Shown here: positions 45,605 through 55,157 of the stretch, piece after piece | Layout: each line of letters begins with the position of its first letter | How positions within the stretch are numbered: position 1 is the stretch's first letter | Assembly (NCBI GenBank): GCA_044449065.1 | Contig: JBIOHP010000019.1 | Coordinates: 6,951 to 70,950, forward strand | Direction of reading: 5' to 3' | From: JBIOHP01 sp044449065 | GTDB lineage: Bacteria; Bacteroidota; Ignavibacteria; UBA10030; SZUA-254 | Length of the DNA stretch: 64,000 nt | The notes under the pieces: model-generated | Seen by the model: the letters and a program-made list of their open reading frames with translations, nothing else | What the model was told of the DNA's origin: nothing | Databases searched by the model: none | Made by a program: the position numbers and the translations under genes

Positions 45605-47284
45605 TTGGTTACCCACTATTTTACCCTCCATGCCCTTTGCCGGGAATTGGAACCTCGATTACGGAACTCCCAAATTCAGGAGGTGTTCACCCAGCAAAAA
45701 GATGAACTGTATATTTCCGTTGCTATTGATGACGGAATCAGTACGCTATCCATCTCGGTCGATCCTTCGTTGAATCATTTCCTGCTCCGTGAAAACGTCA
45801 ATCGCGCCAAAAAGAATTCGGTTGATCTGTTTCCAGACCTTGTAGGAAAAATAATAACCCGGATTGGCATGCTCGGCTTCGATCGAACGGTGGAAATTTC
45901 ATTTGAAGAATCTGCAGATACATTATTGCTTCAATTATACAACAGCGCCCGAAGCAATGTTTTTCTTGTCGACGGGGAGAAAATAATTCTCGAAGCGTTT
46001 AAACATGGAAAAACGCATGCGGGAAAACAGCTTGCTTCTCCGCAGCAGCGATCTGATGAAATGCTCACGCTTAACAAAAGCGATTGGATGAATTATTTGC
46101 ATGGGGAAGACATGGCGATATATGCTGCGCTGAAAATCAAACTTCCGTTTTTTGGTTCAACGTATATCAGGGAAACTCTCTACCGTGCGGGCGTGGAAGA
46201 GAAATCACTTTCTTCCCTTATTGACGAATTGGCGTTGGAAAAAATATTTGCCGCGATTCGCGCAATCAACAGTGAACGCGAAAAACCTTGCCCGGCAATT
46301 TATTTCCGCGACGATCACCCGGCGGTGTTCTCCGTTTTGCCGTTAAACCATCTTTCCGGATTGCGTGTCGAAATATTCGAGAATATTAACCAGGCGGTAA
46401 AAATATGTTTAACCCGGATTTATAAACAGCAACACAGCGACAGCGGGAAGAAAGAGCTTTTCGGAAAATTGAAAACAATCGCTGACCGAAGCCGGCGGAC
46501 GGTTGATTCATATGATCGCCAGGCGAGGGAATCTTCCCGCGCAGCGGAGTATGAACGAATGGGAAGCATCATTATGGGCAACCTCGATCAGATTGCGAAA
46601 GGGATGTCGTCCGCGGAGCTGCCCGATATTATAAGCGGAGAGGGAACCGCCAAGATCACGCTGGACCCAAAGCTATCGCCGGTAAAAAACGCGGAACGTT
46701 ATTTCGATAAGGCGAAGAAAACCAAATCAGCGCTAAAAGATAATGCGGTACGCTCCATCGAAGCGCAGAAAGAATCGAAATTACTTGAAGCCATGGTGAT
46801 TCAACTTGAAGAATGCGAAACACCAGACCAGTTGAAAGATTTTACCGATACCTACCGGATAGAATTAACGAAGCTGCATCTTCTGAGAGAGAGCGCTGAT
46901 AAAAACAAACCGCCCTTCCGTATATTCACCGTCGCCGGCGGGTTTGAGGTGTGGGTTGGAAAAAGCAGCGCCAATAATGATCTGCTGACCATGAAATTCA
47001 GCAAGCCGAACGATCTCTGGTTCCATGCGCGGGGATCGAGCGGATCGCATACGGTGCTGAAAGTTCCCGATACTTCCCATCCGCCGGGCAAGGAAGCCAT
47101 TACTCAAGCCGCGTCGATTGCCGCTTATTACAGCAAAATGCGGAACGCGAGCAACGTTCCCGTGGCGTATTGCGAGAGGAAATATGTCAGGAAATCAAAA
47201 GGGCTTGCCGAAGGGGCTGTGTTTCTTGAAAGAGAAAAAGTGATTTTTGTGACTCCGAGATTACCCCAAACAGACTTGAATTAA
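45605..47284 (+). CDS. rqcH: NFACT (RqcH/FbpA-like) ribosome quality-control protein
   Basis: A 559-residue protein with a TTG start giving MVTHYFTLHALCREL, the usual family beginning. NFACT-N domain to ~200 with the DR motif Asp93-Arg94 (GFDRTVE), which in B. subtilis RqcH is needed for Ala-tail addition; a long coiled-coil (~285-420); and the NFACT-R domain GFEVWVGKSSANNDLLTMKF, DLWFHARGSSGSHTVL near 450-490. Retention of DR suggests active alanine tailing on stalled 50S subunits. It stands alone, divergent from yicC. Confidence 0.93.
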   Translation: MVTHYFTLHALCRELEPRLRNSQIQEVFTQQKDELYISVAIDDGISTLSISVDPSLNHFLLRENVNRAKKNSVDLFPDLVGKIITRIGMLGFDRTVEISFEESADTLLLQLYNSARSNVFLVDGEKIILEAFKHGKTHAGKQLASPQQRSDEMLTLNKSDWMNYLHGEDMAIYAALKIKLPFFGSTYIRETLYRAGVEEKSLSSLIDELALEKIFAAIRAINSEREKPCPAIYFRDDHPAVFSVLPLNHLSGLRVEIFENINQAVKICLTRIYKQQHSDSGKKELFGKLKTIADRSRRTVDSYDRQARESSRAAEYERMGSIIMGNLDQIAKGMSSAELPDIISGEGTAKITLDPKLSPVKNAERYFDKAKKTKSALKDNAVRSIEAQKESKLLEAMVIQLEECETPDQLKDFTDTYRIELTKLHLLRESADKNKPPFRIFTVAGGFEVWVGKSSANNDLLTMKFSKPNDLWFHARGSSGSHTVLKVPDTSHPPGKEAITQAASIAAYYSKMRNASNVPVAYCERKYVRKSKGLAEGAVFLEREKVIFVTPRLPQTDLN

Positions 47285-47384
47285 CTATTCCGGATTCTTG
47301 CGAAGTTGTGTTTTTATCGTTATACTACTGCCGATAATACGTTTTTACCGAAATATTCCATTCATCAAAACGAAAGGAGTTAGC

Positions 47385-47420
47385 GTGAAAATAACTATTG
47401 TCAATTGTCTCCTCCTCTGA
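47385..47420 (+). CDS. possible 11-residue leader ORF ahead of the lipoprotein gene
   Basis: An excellent GAAAGGAG box is followed 6 bases later by GTG and the short frame MKITIVNCLLL then TGA. The peptide looks like the beginning of a signal sequence but is in a different frame from the lipoprotein gene that follows at 47440. It may be a leader peptide that couples translation, or the real start of the lipoprotein gene separated from it by a frameshift. Confidence 0.35.
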   Translation: MKITIVNCLLL

Positions 47421-47439
47421 ACAGCTCGCGAGGTTATTT

Positions 47440-48024
47440 ATGAACCATAACATATTTGAGTCGCCTGTAGGGATGAAGAACCTCGGTGCGGGGATTCTCG
47501 TTCTTGCCTTCGTATTCGCCGGCTGCCTTATCAGCGAACGCGACGAGTACGTATTGAAAATCAATCCGGATGGAAAAACCGGAACGCTCACCTCGGTGAA
47601 CTATAATGTGCAGTCGGATGCGGCAAACCCTTCGGATCAAAATAAAGATTTTAAAGAATTGATCCGCAAGTGGAAGAGCGATGACTATCTTCTCGATCAA
47701 TTGAAAGAGGGCAGGTATGTAAAAGAGCGAAGCGTGCGCCTGCAAAACGGAAAAATAACATGGAGGGAAGTGTCGCTCGTCTCCGATCTCGGCAAAATTT
47801 TTCCTCACTACAGCGAAAACGACACCAACCGATTCGTCGTTAACCCCCATGATAATATCGTTACCGAAACGAACGGAACGATCCGCAATTTAAAAGATAG
47901 TCTCGTGATTATCTGGTCCCCCCATACGAAAATGTTCACACTGAAGACGAAAGTGAAAGATTACACGCCTGCCTCAAAATTAGAAGCCAGGTTAAAAAAA
48001 TACCTCAATCCTGATGGCGGCTGA
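47440..48024 (+). CDS. hypothetical lipoprotein
   Basis: From the ATG at 47440 it has 194 residues; starts at 47398 (TTG) and 47473 (ATG) are also possible. A lipobox is visible in LGAGILVLAFVFAGC, followed by a soluble domain with DEYVLKINPDGKTGTLTSVNY and KITWREVSLVSDLGKIFPHY cores. No family recognised. Its last 11 bases overlap the ArsC-like gene, so both are on one message. Confidence 0.7.
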   Translation: MNHNIFESPVGMKNLGAGILVLAFVFAGCLISERDEYVLKINPDGKTGTLTSVNYNVQSDAANPSDQNKDFKELIRKWKSDDYLLDQLKEGRYVKERSVRLQNGKITWREVSLVSDLGKIFPHYSENDTNRFVVNPHDNIVTETNGTIRNLKDSLVIIWSPHTKMFTLKTKVKDYTPASKLEARLKKYLNPDGG

Positions 48025-48370
48025 TACAATAACGATCTATCAAAAGCCGACCTGCTCCACCTGCAGAACGGTGTATAAGCAACTTAAGGAGATGGGGGTC
48101 GATTTTGACGCGGTCGATTATTATAGCAAACCGTTCTCCAAATCCAAATTAAAATCTCTCCTGGTTAAAATGGGGATGAAACCCCGCGATCTCCTCCGCA
48201 CAAAAGAAATCATGTATAAAGAACTGGAACTCGGGACGAAGACTTTTTCCGAAGACGAGCTCCTAGATCTGATGGTGAAATATCCTGAGCTTATCCAGCG
48301 TCCAATCATTGAAAAGGGTAAGAAAGCCATCCTTGCCCGCCCGCCGGAACGGTTGAAGGAATTGTTTTGA
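48014..48370 (+). CDS. ArsC/Spx family thioredoxin-fold reductase
   Basis: A 118-residue protein with the redox motif YQKPTCSTCRTVYKQL: Cys16-x2-Cys19 as in Spx and many YffB/ArsC-like proteins, rather than the single-Cys C-x5-R pattern only. The C-terminal half has RTKEIMYKEL and LIQRPIIEKGKKAILARPPE, typical of the family. No ars operon is near, so arsenate reduction is not implied. It overlaps the lipoprotein gene by 11 bases. Confidence 0.85.
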   Translation: MAADTITIYQKPTCSTCRTVYKQLKEMGVDFDAVDYYSKPFSKSKLKSLLVKMGMKPRDLLRTKEIMYKELELGTKTFSEDELLDLMVKYPELIQRPIIEKGKKAILARPPERLKELF

Positions 48371-48396
48371 AGCGAAAGAAGCTTTGCTAAATAATG

Positions 48397-48432
48397 AAAG
48401 CCGGCTCTGGAATATATCCACAGCCGGCTTTT
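48397..48432 (+). terminator. Rho-independent terminator after the ArsC-like gene
   Basis: AAAGCCGGCTCTGG pairs with CCACAGCCGGCTTTT around ATATAT-type loop. It lies between two convergent genes and the arms carry A and T runs at both ends, so it can serve both strands. Confidence 0.88.
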
Positions 48433-48451
48433 GTAATATCCCACAGAAAAT

Positions 48452-49318
48452 TTATTGCTGCTCTTTGCCTTCGTTCCCCGATACGAAATCATCCGCCGAT
48501 AAGCCGGCGATACGCGCGGCTCTGTTAATTAAATTGAGGATATCCGTTTTATCTTTAAACGTTTGCTCGGTTATCTCGTCTATCGGTTTGCCGATGGGAT
48601 GATAGGGCACCCGGTTATTGCTATAGGAAACGGTATCGGCTCGGTTCGCCATCTTATCCTGGAATGCCCACACTTCGTCGAATTTAGTATTAAATTTTGT
48701 GCTTCGGATAACAATCTGATCCTGAACCCAGTCCCGCACCGGATCCAGATCGAAATGAATCAAACCGTCTAATTTTCCATCGAAGTTATCATCAGCCCAG
48801 TAATTGAATATCAAGCGGCAGTGTCCCACCATAAATTCGATCTGGTCTGCATTCATCTGTACGCCCCGCGGCGGGTAATCTTCAGGCATATCACCGCGTT
48901 CAACTGGAGCTGCCCCGCCCAGGAGCGCAAGATAATCAATTTTACCATCCCCGTTTCTATCCCATATCCATCCCCACGATGTTACTCTTCCCGCCCGCGG
49001 ATAATATCCGGCAAATTGCACCGTCAGCGCTATGTCCTTCCTGACGTCTTTAATGGGCTTGGGTGTCACGGCGACAATTCTCACCTTGGGCGATTTTTTA
49101 AAACCGATGAAAGCGACATAAAATTTATCCACCACTTTTTGTTTAATAATCCTCAAAGAATCTTCCGACGGCGCGAATAACGCCACCGTATCCGCATAAC
49201 TGTAAAATTGCACGAGATTTCTCATGGCGGTCGGTTCCTGGGCATGCAGATGGTTGATCGGCACGAATATTCCCGAACAAAAAATGATTGCTATCAATAC
49301 TCTCATACTACGCAGCAT
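48452..49318 (-). CDS. secreted protein with EF-hand-like calcium loops
   Basis: From the ATG at 49318 the protein has 288 residues with a signal peptide (MRVLIAIIFCSGIFVPINHLHA). In-frame starts at 49348 (ATG) and 49378 (GTG, overlapping the upstream stop as GTGA) exist. Two EF-hand/dockerin-type loops are seen, DRNGDGKIDYL and DDNFDGKLDGL, about 60 residues apart. The rest is unfamiliar. It follows the metallopeptidase gene and is likely co-transcribed with it. Confidence 0.7.
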   Translation of the reverse strand: MLRSMRVLIAIIFCSGIFVPINHLHAQEPTAMRNLVQFYSYADTVALFAPSEDSLRIIKQKVVDKFYVAFIGFKKSPKVRIVAVTPKPIKDVRKDIALTVQFAGYYPRAGRVTSWGWIWDRNGDGKIDYLALLGGAAPVERGDMPEDYPPRGVQMNADQIEFMVGHCRLIFNYWADDNFDGKLDGLIHFDLDPVRDWVQDQIVIRSTKFNTKFDEVWAFQDKMANRADTVSYSNNRVPYHPIGKPIDEITEQTFKDKTDILNLINRAARIAGLSADDFVSGNEGKEQQ

Positions 49319-49374
49319 ATTTTCTTTTGTACCTTTCTTGTAATTCATTAAAATAAAAATATAAACCGGTGTTG

Positions 49375-51072
49375 TCACTTATTCATAATATGGGTTGTTT
49401 CAATTCCTAATTTACGGAGATACGCGCCGGGCTCGAGCGATTTTCCTGTTGCGTTGCGAATCCGTTCTCCCCACTCCTCGGTTTCCCCTGTCGCGTAGAG
49501 CTGCCGGATAATCCATTCCGCAACATTCTTATCGGAAAGTTTTTTCTTCCCAAATTGATCCGTTAACGCTTCCTGCAATTGCGTCGCGATCATTCCCGCA
49601 AGGATATAATTCTGATAATAGCACGGGTACGCGGTGTACCACATCGAAGCGGCGAACTGGTGCGGCTCTTCTTCGGGAAGATCGACCAGAAGATATTTCT
49701 GAAACATCGCATGTTCCACCGAATCCATATCCTGCGATGGGTCTTTATACATCGAATATTCGATGAAGAAATTTTTCAGCATCGTTCGCAGGCGGTAAAG
49801 ACTTGGAAATCTTCGTCCATCCACGTACCTCGCGATTTCATCTTCGTCTGCGTCTGTATACCGCGAGAGCCACGTAGAGTCTTCCGTAAATTCCGCATGA
49901 AGATCGGCAATGCCCTCTTCATATGCTGCGCACTGCGCCCCCGGGATCCACTCGTATCCTTTCAGTATTGCATAATCCACGTTGGTGTGAACTGCTTTCA
50001 GCGAATGGCCGTATTCATGGAATGCAACGCCGTAAAATCCTTTACCTTTGGTAGGATTGAGGAGAAATCGCGTATCGGAGGGTATCTTCACAGCAAGACT
50101 TAACCCGTTGTAGGGAATATCTTTCACGACTTCCCTGATAGGGAGCGTATCGACTTTGAACCCTATTCCTTTCTCGAACCTGTGGATAATGGGAAATACG
50201 GAATCGGAAGGAAAATATTTATCGGGCAGCGATGCGGATTTTGCCAGGGCATAATCGAAATCCCAGGGTCCGAATTCTTTAATTTTTAGTTTCTTTTTCG
50301 ATTTTGCGATGAATTCCTGGAACGGCTCCCGCGTTTGTTCTTCAAGATAATTCAGGGTTTTAATGAGCCATGCTTCATCGATGCCGTGAAGGGAGAGCGA
50401 GAGCGAATAGTAATTCTGGTATTTATATTTTTTTGCTTTTGCATTGCGTAACGCAACGAGTTTCAACAGACTGTCCTCGGTTTGCGCAGATAATTGAGCG
50501 GGGACGGACCAGAGCGCATGTCGTTTCGACTGAACTTTCTCCGTTCGCAGGGAGTTGTTGATGATTGCGCGGGTGATCTGTTTACCGTGGAATTTGAACT
50601 TAAAATCGGTAATTTGTTCCTGGAGATCATTTTCAAGTTTTGCGATCGCGGGATCGGCATACACCGCCCCGCCGATAAAACAGCGATGCCATAGCTCAAG
50701 CCGGCGGGCGAGCGCCTTATCTGCGAGAGACCCGGATTTATCGCGCCAGACGTCTATAGTTTTTGCCATCGCGGAATCGAGGAAAATTTTTGAAAATTCT
50801 CCTTTCGCGCTGTCGAGATTTGCGGGACCGTCTTTGGAATAACTATTCCAGTTGGCAGTGCCCATGTTGTTGCATGCCTGTTCGTAGGTGCGGTCGAGTG
50901 AATCGAGCACCGGAATCAACTCATCTTTTTTCGACACGTGATTTTCCTTTCGTTGGGGCGCCGGAGCGGGAACCGGGGGCTGCTCTTTCCTGGAGCAAGA
51001 CGCGCTCATGATTGCGAGCGCTGCCAATAGTATCACCGCCTCCTTTTTGAGCGCCATGAGAAGCGTTTTCAC
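49375..51072 (-). CDS. M2/M3-like zinc metallopeptidase lipoprotein
   Basis: A 565-residue lipoprotein: lipobox in ILLAALAIMSASC (Cys26), then a Pro-rich linker. The zinc motif is HEYGH within YGVAFHEYGHSLKAVH, with the third ligand probably in AAYEEGIADLHAEF some 30 residues later. The all-helical look and the segment LRNAKAKKYKYQNYYSLSLS resemble peptidyl-dipeptidases of the M2 (ACE) or M3 type. Expected location is the periplasmic face of a membrane, acting on oligopeptides. Confidence 0.8.
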   Translation of the reverse strand: MKTLLMALKKEAVILLAALAIMSASCSRKEQPPVPAPAPQRKENHVSKKDELIPVLDSLDRTYEQACNNMGTANWNSYSKDGPANLDSAKGEFSKIFLDSAMAKTIDVWRDKSGSLADKALARRLELWHRCFIGGAVYADPAIAKLENDLQEQITDFKFKFHGKQITRAIINNSLRTEKVQSKRHALWSVPAQLSAQTEDSLLKLVALRNAKAKKYKYQNYYSLSLSLHGIDEAWLIKTLNYLEEQTREPFQEFIAKSKKKLKIKEFGPWDFDYALAKSASLPDKYFPSDSVFPIIHRFEKGIGFKVDTLPIREVVKDIPYNGLSLAVKIPSDTRFLLNPTKGKGFYGVAFHEYGHSLKAVHTNVDYAILKGYEWIPGAQCAAYEEGIADLHAEFTEDSTWLSRYTDADEDEIARYVDGRRFPSLYRLRTMLKNFFIEYSMYKDPSQDMDSVEHAMFQKYLLVDLPEEEPHQFAASMWYTAYPCYYQNYILAGMIATQLQEALTDQFGKKKLSDKNVAEWIIRQLYATGETEEWGERIRNATGKSLEPGAYLRKLGIETTHIMNK

Positions 51073-51308
51073 CCGTTAGAATTCGAGCATAAATCATTGC
51101 ATACTTGCATAATCTGATTAAGATACGGAAAAAAACGGGTGTTGACAACTTATACGGGGTGCCGCGCGGAGCGATGGAGTTCAAGTGATATATTTTTGGA
51201 CTTAGATCAGTTCCCTGCTGTTGCATGGCTCATGAATTGTTTCCCCTTGCATTTTTCCGTATTATTATTCATTCAATGAATTCTCTAATTTATTATGATG
51301 AGCACTCT

Positions 51309-53441
51309 ATGAAATACTCCGGGACGCATTCAATGATTTTGTTGATTTTTGGGTTGTTGTTTGGAACCCTCGCCGGCAACAGCCAGAATTTTCATTACCC
51401 CCAGCCGAAAAAGGTGGATGTGATCGATGATTACCATGGCGTAAAAGTGGCTGATCCCTACCGATGGATGGAAGATCTTGAATCCCCCGATTTAAAAACA
51501 TGGATCGACGCCGAGAATACCATTACCCATGAATATATAGACGCGAATCCTGATCGCGCGAAAATTAAAAACCGGTTGACTGAATTATGGAACTATCCCC
51601 GGTATAGCGTCCCCTTCAAAGCCGGCAACAGGTATTTCTATTCCTTAAATAACGGTCTCCAGAATCAAGCGGTGCTTTTTATGCAGGATGCGGGCAAGTC
51701 CGATTCAACAGTCATCCTTGATCCGAATACCTTGAGTACCGATGGTACAGTGGCTTTGAGTAACCAGAGCTATTCCGAGGACGGCACTCTTCTGGCGTAT
51801 GGTCTATCCATGAGCGGCAGCGATCGCGAAGAAATCCATATCAAGAATCTCAACACAGGTAAGGATTACGATGAAAAGCTGCTCTGGACAAAGTTTGCGG
51901 GCATTGGATGGAAGATCGATAACTCGGGATTTTATTATAATAGATTCCCTGAGCCGGGAACAGTCGCCAAAGAAGACGAAAATAATTATAATAGAGTATA
52001 CTGGCACACGCTGAATACACCCCAATCGCAGGATAAGCTTATCTATGAACAACCCGATGCAAAAGAGTTAAGTTTTTCTCCATCGGTGACCGATGATGGA
52101 AAATTTCTCATCCTGTCGGTTTGGCATGGAACCGACTCGCAGAACAGAGTGTACTACCGCAGGGTGGACAGCGATGGTCCGTTTATCCGCCTTCTCCCCG
52201 ACGCAGATGCAAAATATAATTTCATCGACAATGAAGGTTCAACCTTTTATTTTGACACCGATCTGAATGCGCCGAAAGAAAGAATCATCGCAATTGACCT
52301 CAATCATCCCGCCCGGGATCAGTGGAAAGAGATTATCCCGGAAGGAAGCGACGTTATCTCATCGGTTGCATTGGTGAATCACATGTTTGTTGTTTCCTAT
52401 CTTCATGACGCGTACAGCCAATTAAAGCTGTATGACGAAAAAGGATCATTTATTAATGAACTAACTCTTCCAACGATTGGCTCTGTCGGCGGTCTCTCCG
52501 GTAAAAAAGATGACAATGAACTGTTTTTTAGTTTTACTTCGTTCCTTTATCCTCCCGCTATTTTCCGGTATGATTGTTCCGCGGGAGGGCTCGCGCCGTT
52601 CCATGAGGTAAAAAGCGGATTCGATCAGACGATGTATGAAACGAAACAGGTATTTTATCCGTCAAAGGATGGAACGAAGATACCAATGTTTCTGACGTAC
52701 AAAAAAGGTTTACAATTAAACGGAAATAATCCGGTTCTCTTGTACGGCTATGGAGGTTTCGACGTAAGCATGACGCCAAATTTTTCGGCGTCGAGAGTGG
52801 TGTTCCTTGAAAATGGCGGAATTTATGCGTTGGCATGTCTTCGCGGCGGCAGCGAGTACGGCGAGGAATGGCATAAAGCAGGAATGCTCGATAAAAAACA
52901 AAATGTGTTTAATGATTTCATTTATACGGCGAAATATTTAATCGCGGAAAAGTACACAAGCACTCCAAAACTTTCAATTCTTGGCGGCAGCAACGGCGGG
53001 CTTCTTACGGCGGCTTGCGAATTGCAACAGCCCCAATTATTCGGCGCAGTAGTTTGCCAGGTGCCGGTGACCGATATGCTGCGGTATCATAAATTTACGG
53101 TCGGTAGATACTGGACGGGGGAATACGGCAATGCGGAAGAAAACCCCGACCAGTTTAAATTCATGTATGCCTACTCCCCGCTCCATAATGTGAAGAAGGG
53201 GGTTGCCTATCCCCCCACGCTGATCACCACCGCGGATCACGACGATCGTGTTGTGCCTTCCCATGCTATGAAGTTTACTGCGACAATGCAGGAAAACGAC
53301 GCAGGGACAAACCCCATTCTCATTCGTATCGACACGAAAGCAGGTCATGGCGGCGGTAAACCAACCGCAAAATTGATCGAGGAGTATTCAGATATTTATG
53401 CCTTTCTCTTCAAGGCGCTTGGGATGAGGGTTTCAGACTGA
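51309..53441 (+). CDS. secreted prolyl oligopeptidase (S9A)
   Basis: From the ATG at 51309 it has 710 residues with a signal peptide (MILLIFGLLFGTLAGNSQ). An in-frame start at 51225 would add 28 residues without a better ribosome site. The mature N-terminus reads YPQPKKVDVIDDYHGVKVADPYRWMED (core DDYHGVKVADPYRWMED), the classical POP beginning; a seven-bladed propeller follows, then the hydrolase with Ser561 (GGSNGGL), Asp645 (DHDDRVVP) and His680 (AGHGGG). It should cleave after proline in short peptides in the periplasm. The upstream gap 51073-51308 holds the divergent promoters. Confidence 0.95.
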   Translation: MKYSGTHSMILLIFGLLFGTLAGNSQNFHYPQPKKVDVIDDYHGVKVADPYRWMEDLESPDLKTWIDAENTITHEYIDANPDRAKIKNRLTELWNYPRYSVPFKAGNRYFYSLNNGLQNQAVLFMQDAGKSDSTVILDPNTLSTDGTVALSNQSYSEDGTLLAYGLSMSGSDREEIHIKNLNTGKDYDEKLLWTKFAGIGWKIDNSGFYYNRFPEPGTVAKEDENNYNRVYWHTLNTPQSQDKLIYEQPDAKELSFSPSVTDDGKFLILSVWHGTDSQNRVYYRRVDSDGPFIRLLPDADAKYNFIDNEGSTFYFDTDLNAPKERIIAIDLNHPARDQWKEIIPEGSDVISSVALVNHMFVVSYLHDAYSQLKLYDEKGSFINELTLPTIGSVGGLSGKKDDNELFFSFTSFLYPPAIFRYDCSAGGLAPFHEVKSGFDQTMYETKQVFYPSKDGTKIPMFLTYKKGLQLNGNNPVLLYGYGGFDVSMTPNFSASRVVFLENGGIYALACLRGGSEYGEEWHKAGMLDKKQNVFNDFIYTAKYLIAEKYTSTPKLSILGGSNGGLLTAACELQQPQLFGAVVCQVPVTDMLRYHKFTVGRYWTGEYGNAEENPDQFKFMYAYSPLHNVKKGVAYPPTLITTADHDDRVVPSHAMKFTATMQENDAGTNPILIRIDTKAGHGGGKPTAKLIEEYSDIYAFLFKALGMRVSD

Positions 53442-53482
53442 ACGTACAAAGTGTAGCCGGTCGTTTTTCAATAAAAGATGGA

Positions 53483-55000
53483 ATGAAACCCTTTATTTGG
53501 ACTTTCATCCTTTTGTTGTACTGTACGATTGCAGCGCTCCCCGCAACGCTTGATACTGCGAAAGCCAATCGCATCCGGCATATGACGATACAGGGACTCG
53601 AGATGGCATACAATCTCGACCTTGATGGCGCTGATAAATTATTTGATGAAGCTCAGGCAATTGAACCGCTTCATCCCAGACCAATGTTGGGCAAAGCGAG
53701 CATACGATTCTGGCGGCTCATGATCCAGCACGACGACGGCAGCTATGACCGCTTCGTTGACGAGATGGATAACGTTATCGATACCAGCGAACATTATCGT
53801 GATCACTACGATACGGACGCTGATATATACACTTGTCTCGGAACTGCTTATGCCTATCGGGCGTTCGCTCATGCAAGGATGAAGAGTTATTTAAAAGCTG
53901 CGTGGGACGGAAAGAAAAGCTACGATTATTTTAACGATGCGCTTCAAATGGACCGGAATGCCTATGACGCCTATGTTGGAGTTGGCATATTCCACTATTT
54001 TGCCACCTTCATGCCGAAAGCATTGCAATATTTGGTCGCAATTCTTGGAGTCCCGGGTGATAGCGAGCGGGGTTTAAAAGAGATCGGCATTACCGCGCAA
54101 AAAGGAATTTTTTCCAATGTTGAATCGAAATTTTGTCTGGCAGAGTTGCTTCCGTGGTATAACGAGAATTTCGATTCCAGCGAGGTAATGATAAAACAAT
54201 TAGTCGCCGCCTATCCGGCAAATTCCCTCTTCTCTTTTACGCTTGCAGTGTGGCAGATTCGGAGAAACGATGTTGCGGAAGCGCGGGATATTCTCCAGAA
54301 AATTTCACGGGAAGAACATCTGCCCATTCCCAATGCCCGCCATTATATCGATTATAAGCTGGCAGAATGTTATTTCCGCCTGGAAGAGTACGGGCATGCG
54401 CAGGAATGTTATGAGCGGTTCTTACAAAATTATCATGATGAAGTTTACGTGGCGACGGCTAATTACCGCATCGGCGTTTGCATGGATATGCTGGGCAAGA
54501 AAAGTGAAGCGGAAAATTATTATAAGATTGCCGCCGATTCGAAAAGCAAATTTGGCGACGACCGGTACTCTTCACGAAGAGCCGCCGCGTTGCTGAAAAG
54601 ATCGCTTGGCTCAGATGATAGCGTCCTGATCAGCGCGCAAAATCTTTCAAAATCAAGCCGGTATGATAAAGCTCTCGAATTGCTCGCCAGGTTAAAGATT
54701 TCCGCGCCTTCCCTCGTGCGTACCGAAGTCATGTACCGCATCGGTGAAACATATTATGACCGGGGTTCGTATGGAGAAGCGTTGAAAAGTTTTCAGGATG
54801 TACTCAGCCAGCATCTGCCGAAATCCGAAGAATGGATGTTCCCCTGGGCTTATTATTACAGCGCCATGTGCGATGTGAAACTGGGGAACAAAATCGAAGC
54901 GAAAAAGTTTTTTGAAAAAACAACGGACTATGACGATTACGATTTCGAACATTGGCTTAGCTATCGCACCAAGCGCGAGCTTGAACGATTGAATAAGTAA
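53483..55000 (+). CDS. exported tetratricopeptide-repeat protein
   Basis: A 505-residue protein with a signal peptide (WTFILLLYCTIAALPA). Helical repeats fill the body; clear TPR-like units are YIDYKLAECYFRLEEYGHAQECYERFL, ATANYRIGVCMDMLGKKSEAENYYKIA and VMYRIGETYYDRGSYGEALKSFQDVL (cores LAECYFRLEEYGHAQECYE, YRIGVCMDMLGKKSEAE, YRIGETYYDRGSYGEAL). It likely scaffolds other envelope proteins. It starts 41 bases after the POP gene. Confidence 0.85.
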   Translation: MKPFIWTFILLLYCTIAALPATLDTAKANRIRHMTIQGLEMAYNLDLDGADKLFDEAQAIEPLHPRPMLGKASIRFWRLMIQHDDGSYDRFVDEMDNVIDTSEHYRDHYDTDADIYTCLGTAYAYRAFAHARMKSYLKAAWDGKKSYDYFNDALQMDRNAYDAYVGVGIFHYFATFMPKALQYLVAILGVPGDSERGLKEIGITAQKGIFSNVESKFCLAELLPWYNENFDSSEVMIKQLVAAYPANSLFSFTLAVWQIRRNDVAEARDILQKISREEHLPIPNARHYIDYKLAECYFRLEEYGHAQECYERFLQNYHDEVYVATANYRIGVCMDMLGKKSEAENYYKIAADSKSKFGDDRYSSRRAAALLKRSLGSDDSVLISAQNLSKSSRYDKALELLARLKISAPSLVRTEVMYRIGETYYDRGSYGEALKSFQDVLSQHLPKSEEWMFPWAYYYSAMCDVKLGNKIEAKKFFEKTTDYDDYDFEHWLSYRTKRELERLNK

Positions 55001-55157
55001 CAACGAATGTAGATTTTTCTACTCGGCTTCAGTTCTATAATACAGAATAATTAACCCCCGGTATTTCCTCGACCACTGAAATGTGGAGTGAGAAGAGGAT
55101 AAACAATAGTGCGGCACAAATTCCTCAATGAAAAACACAACCAACTCGAGTACTATC

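Noticed and set aside
48014..48370. Arsenate resistance gene
   Set aside because: The protein has the Cys-x2-Cys motif of the Spx/YffB-like group and no ars regulator or transporter is nearby, so only the family name is justified.
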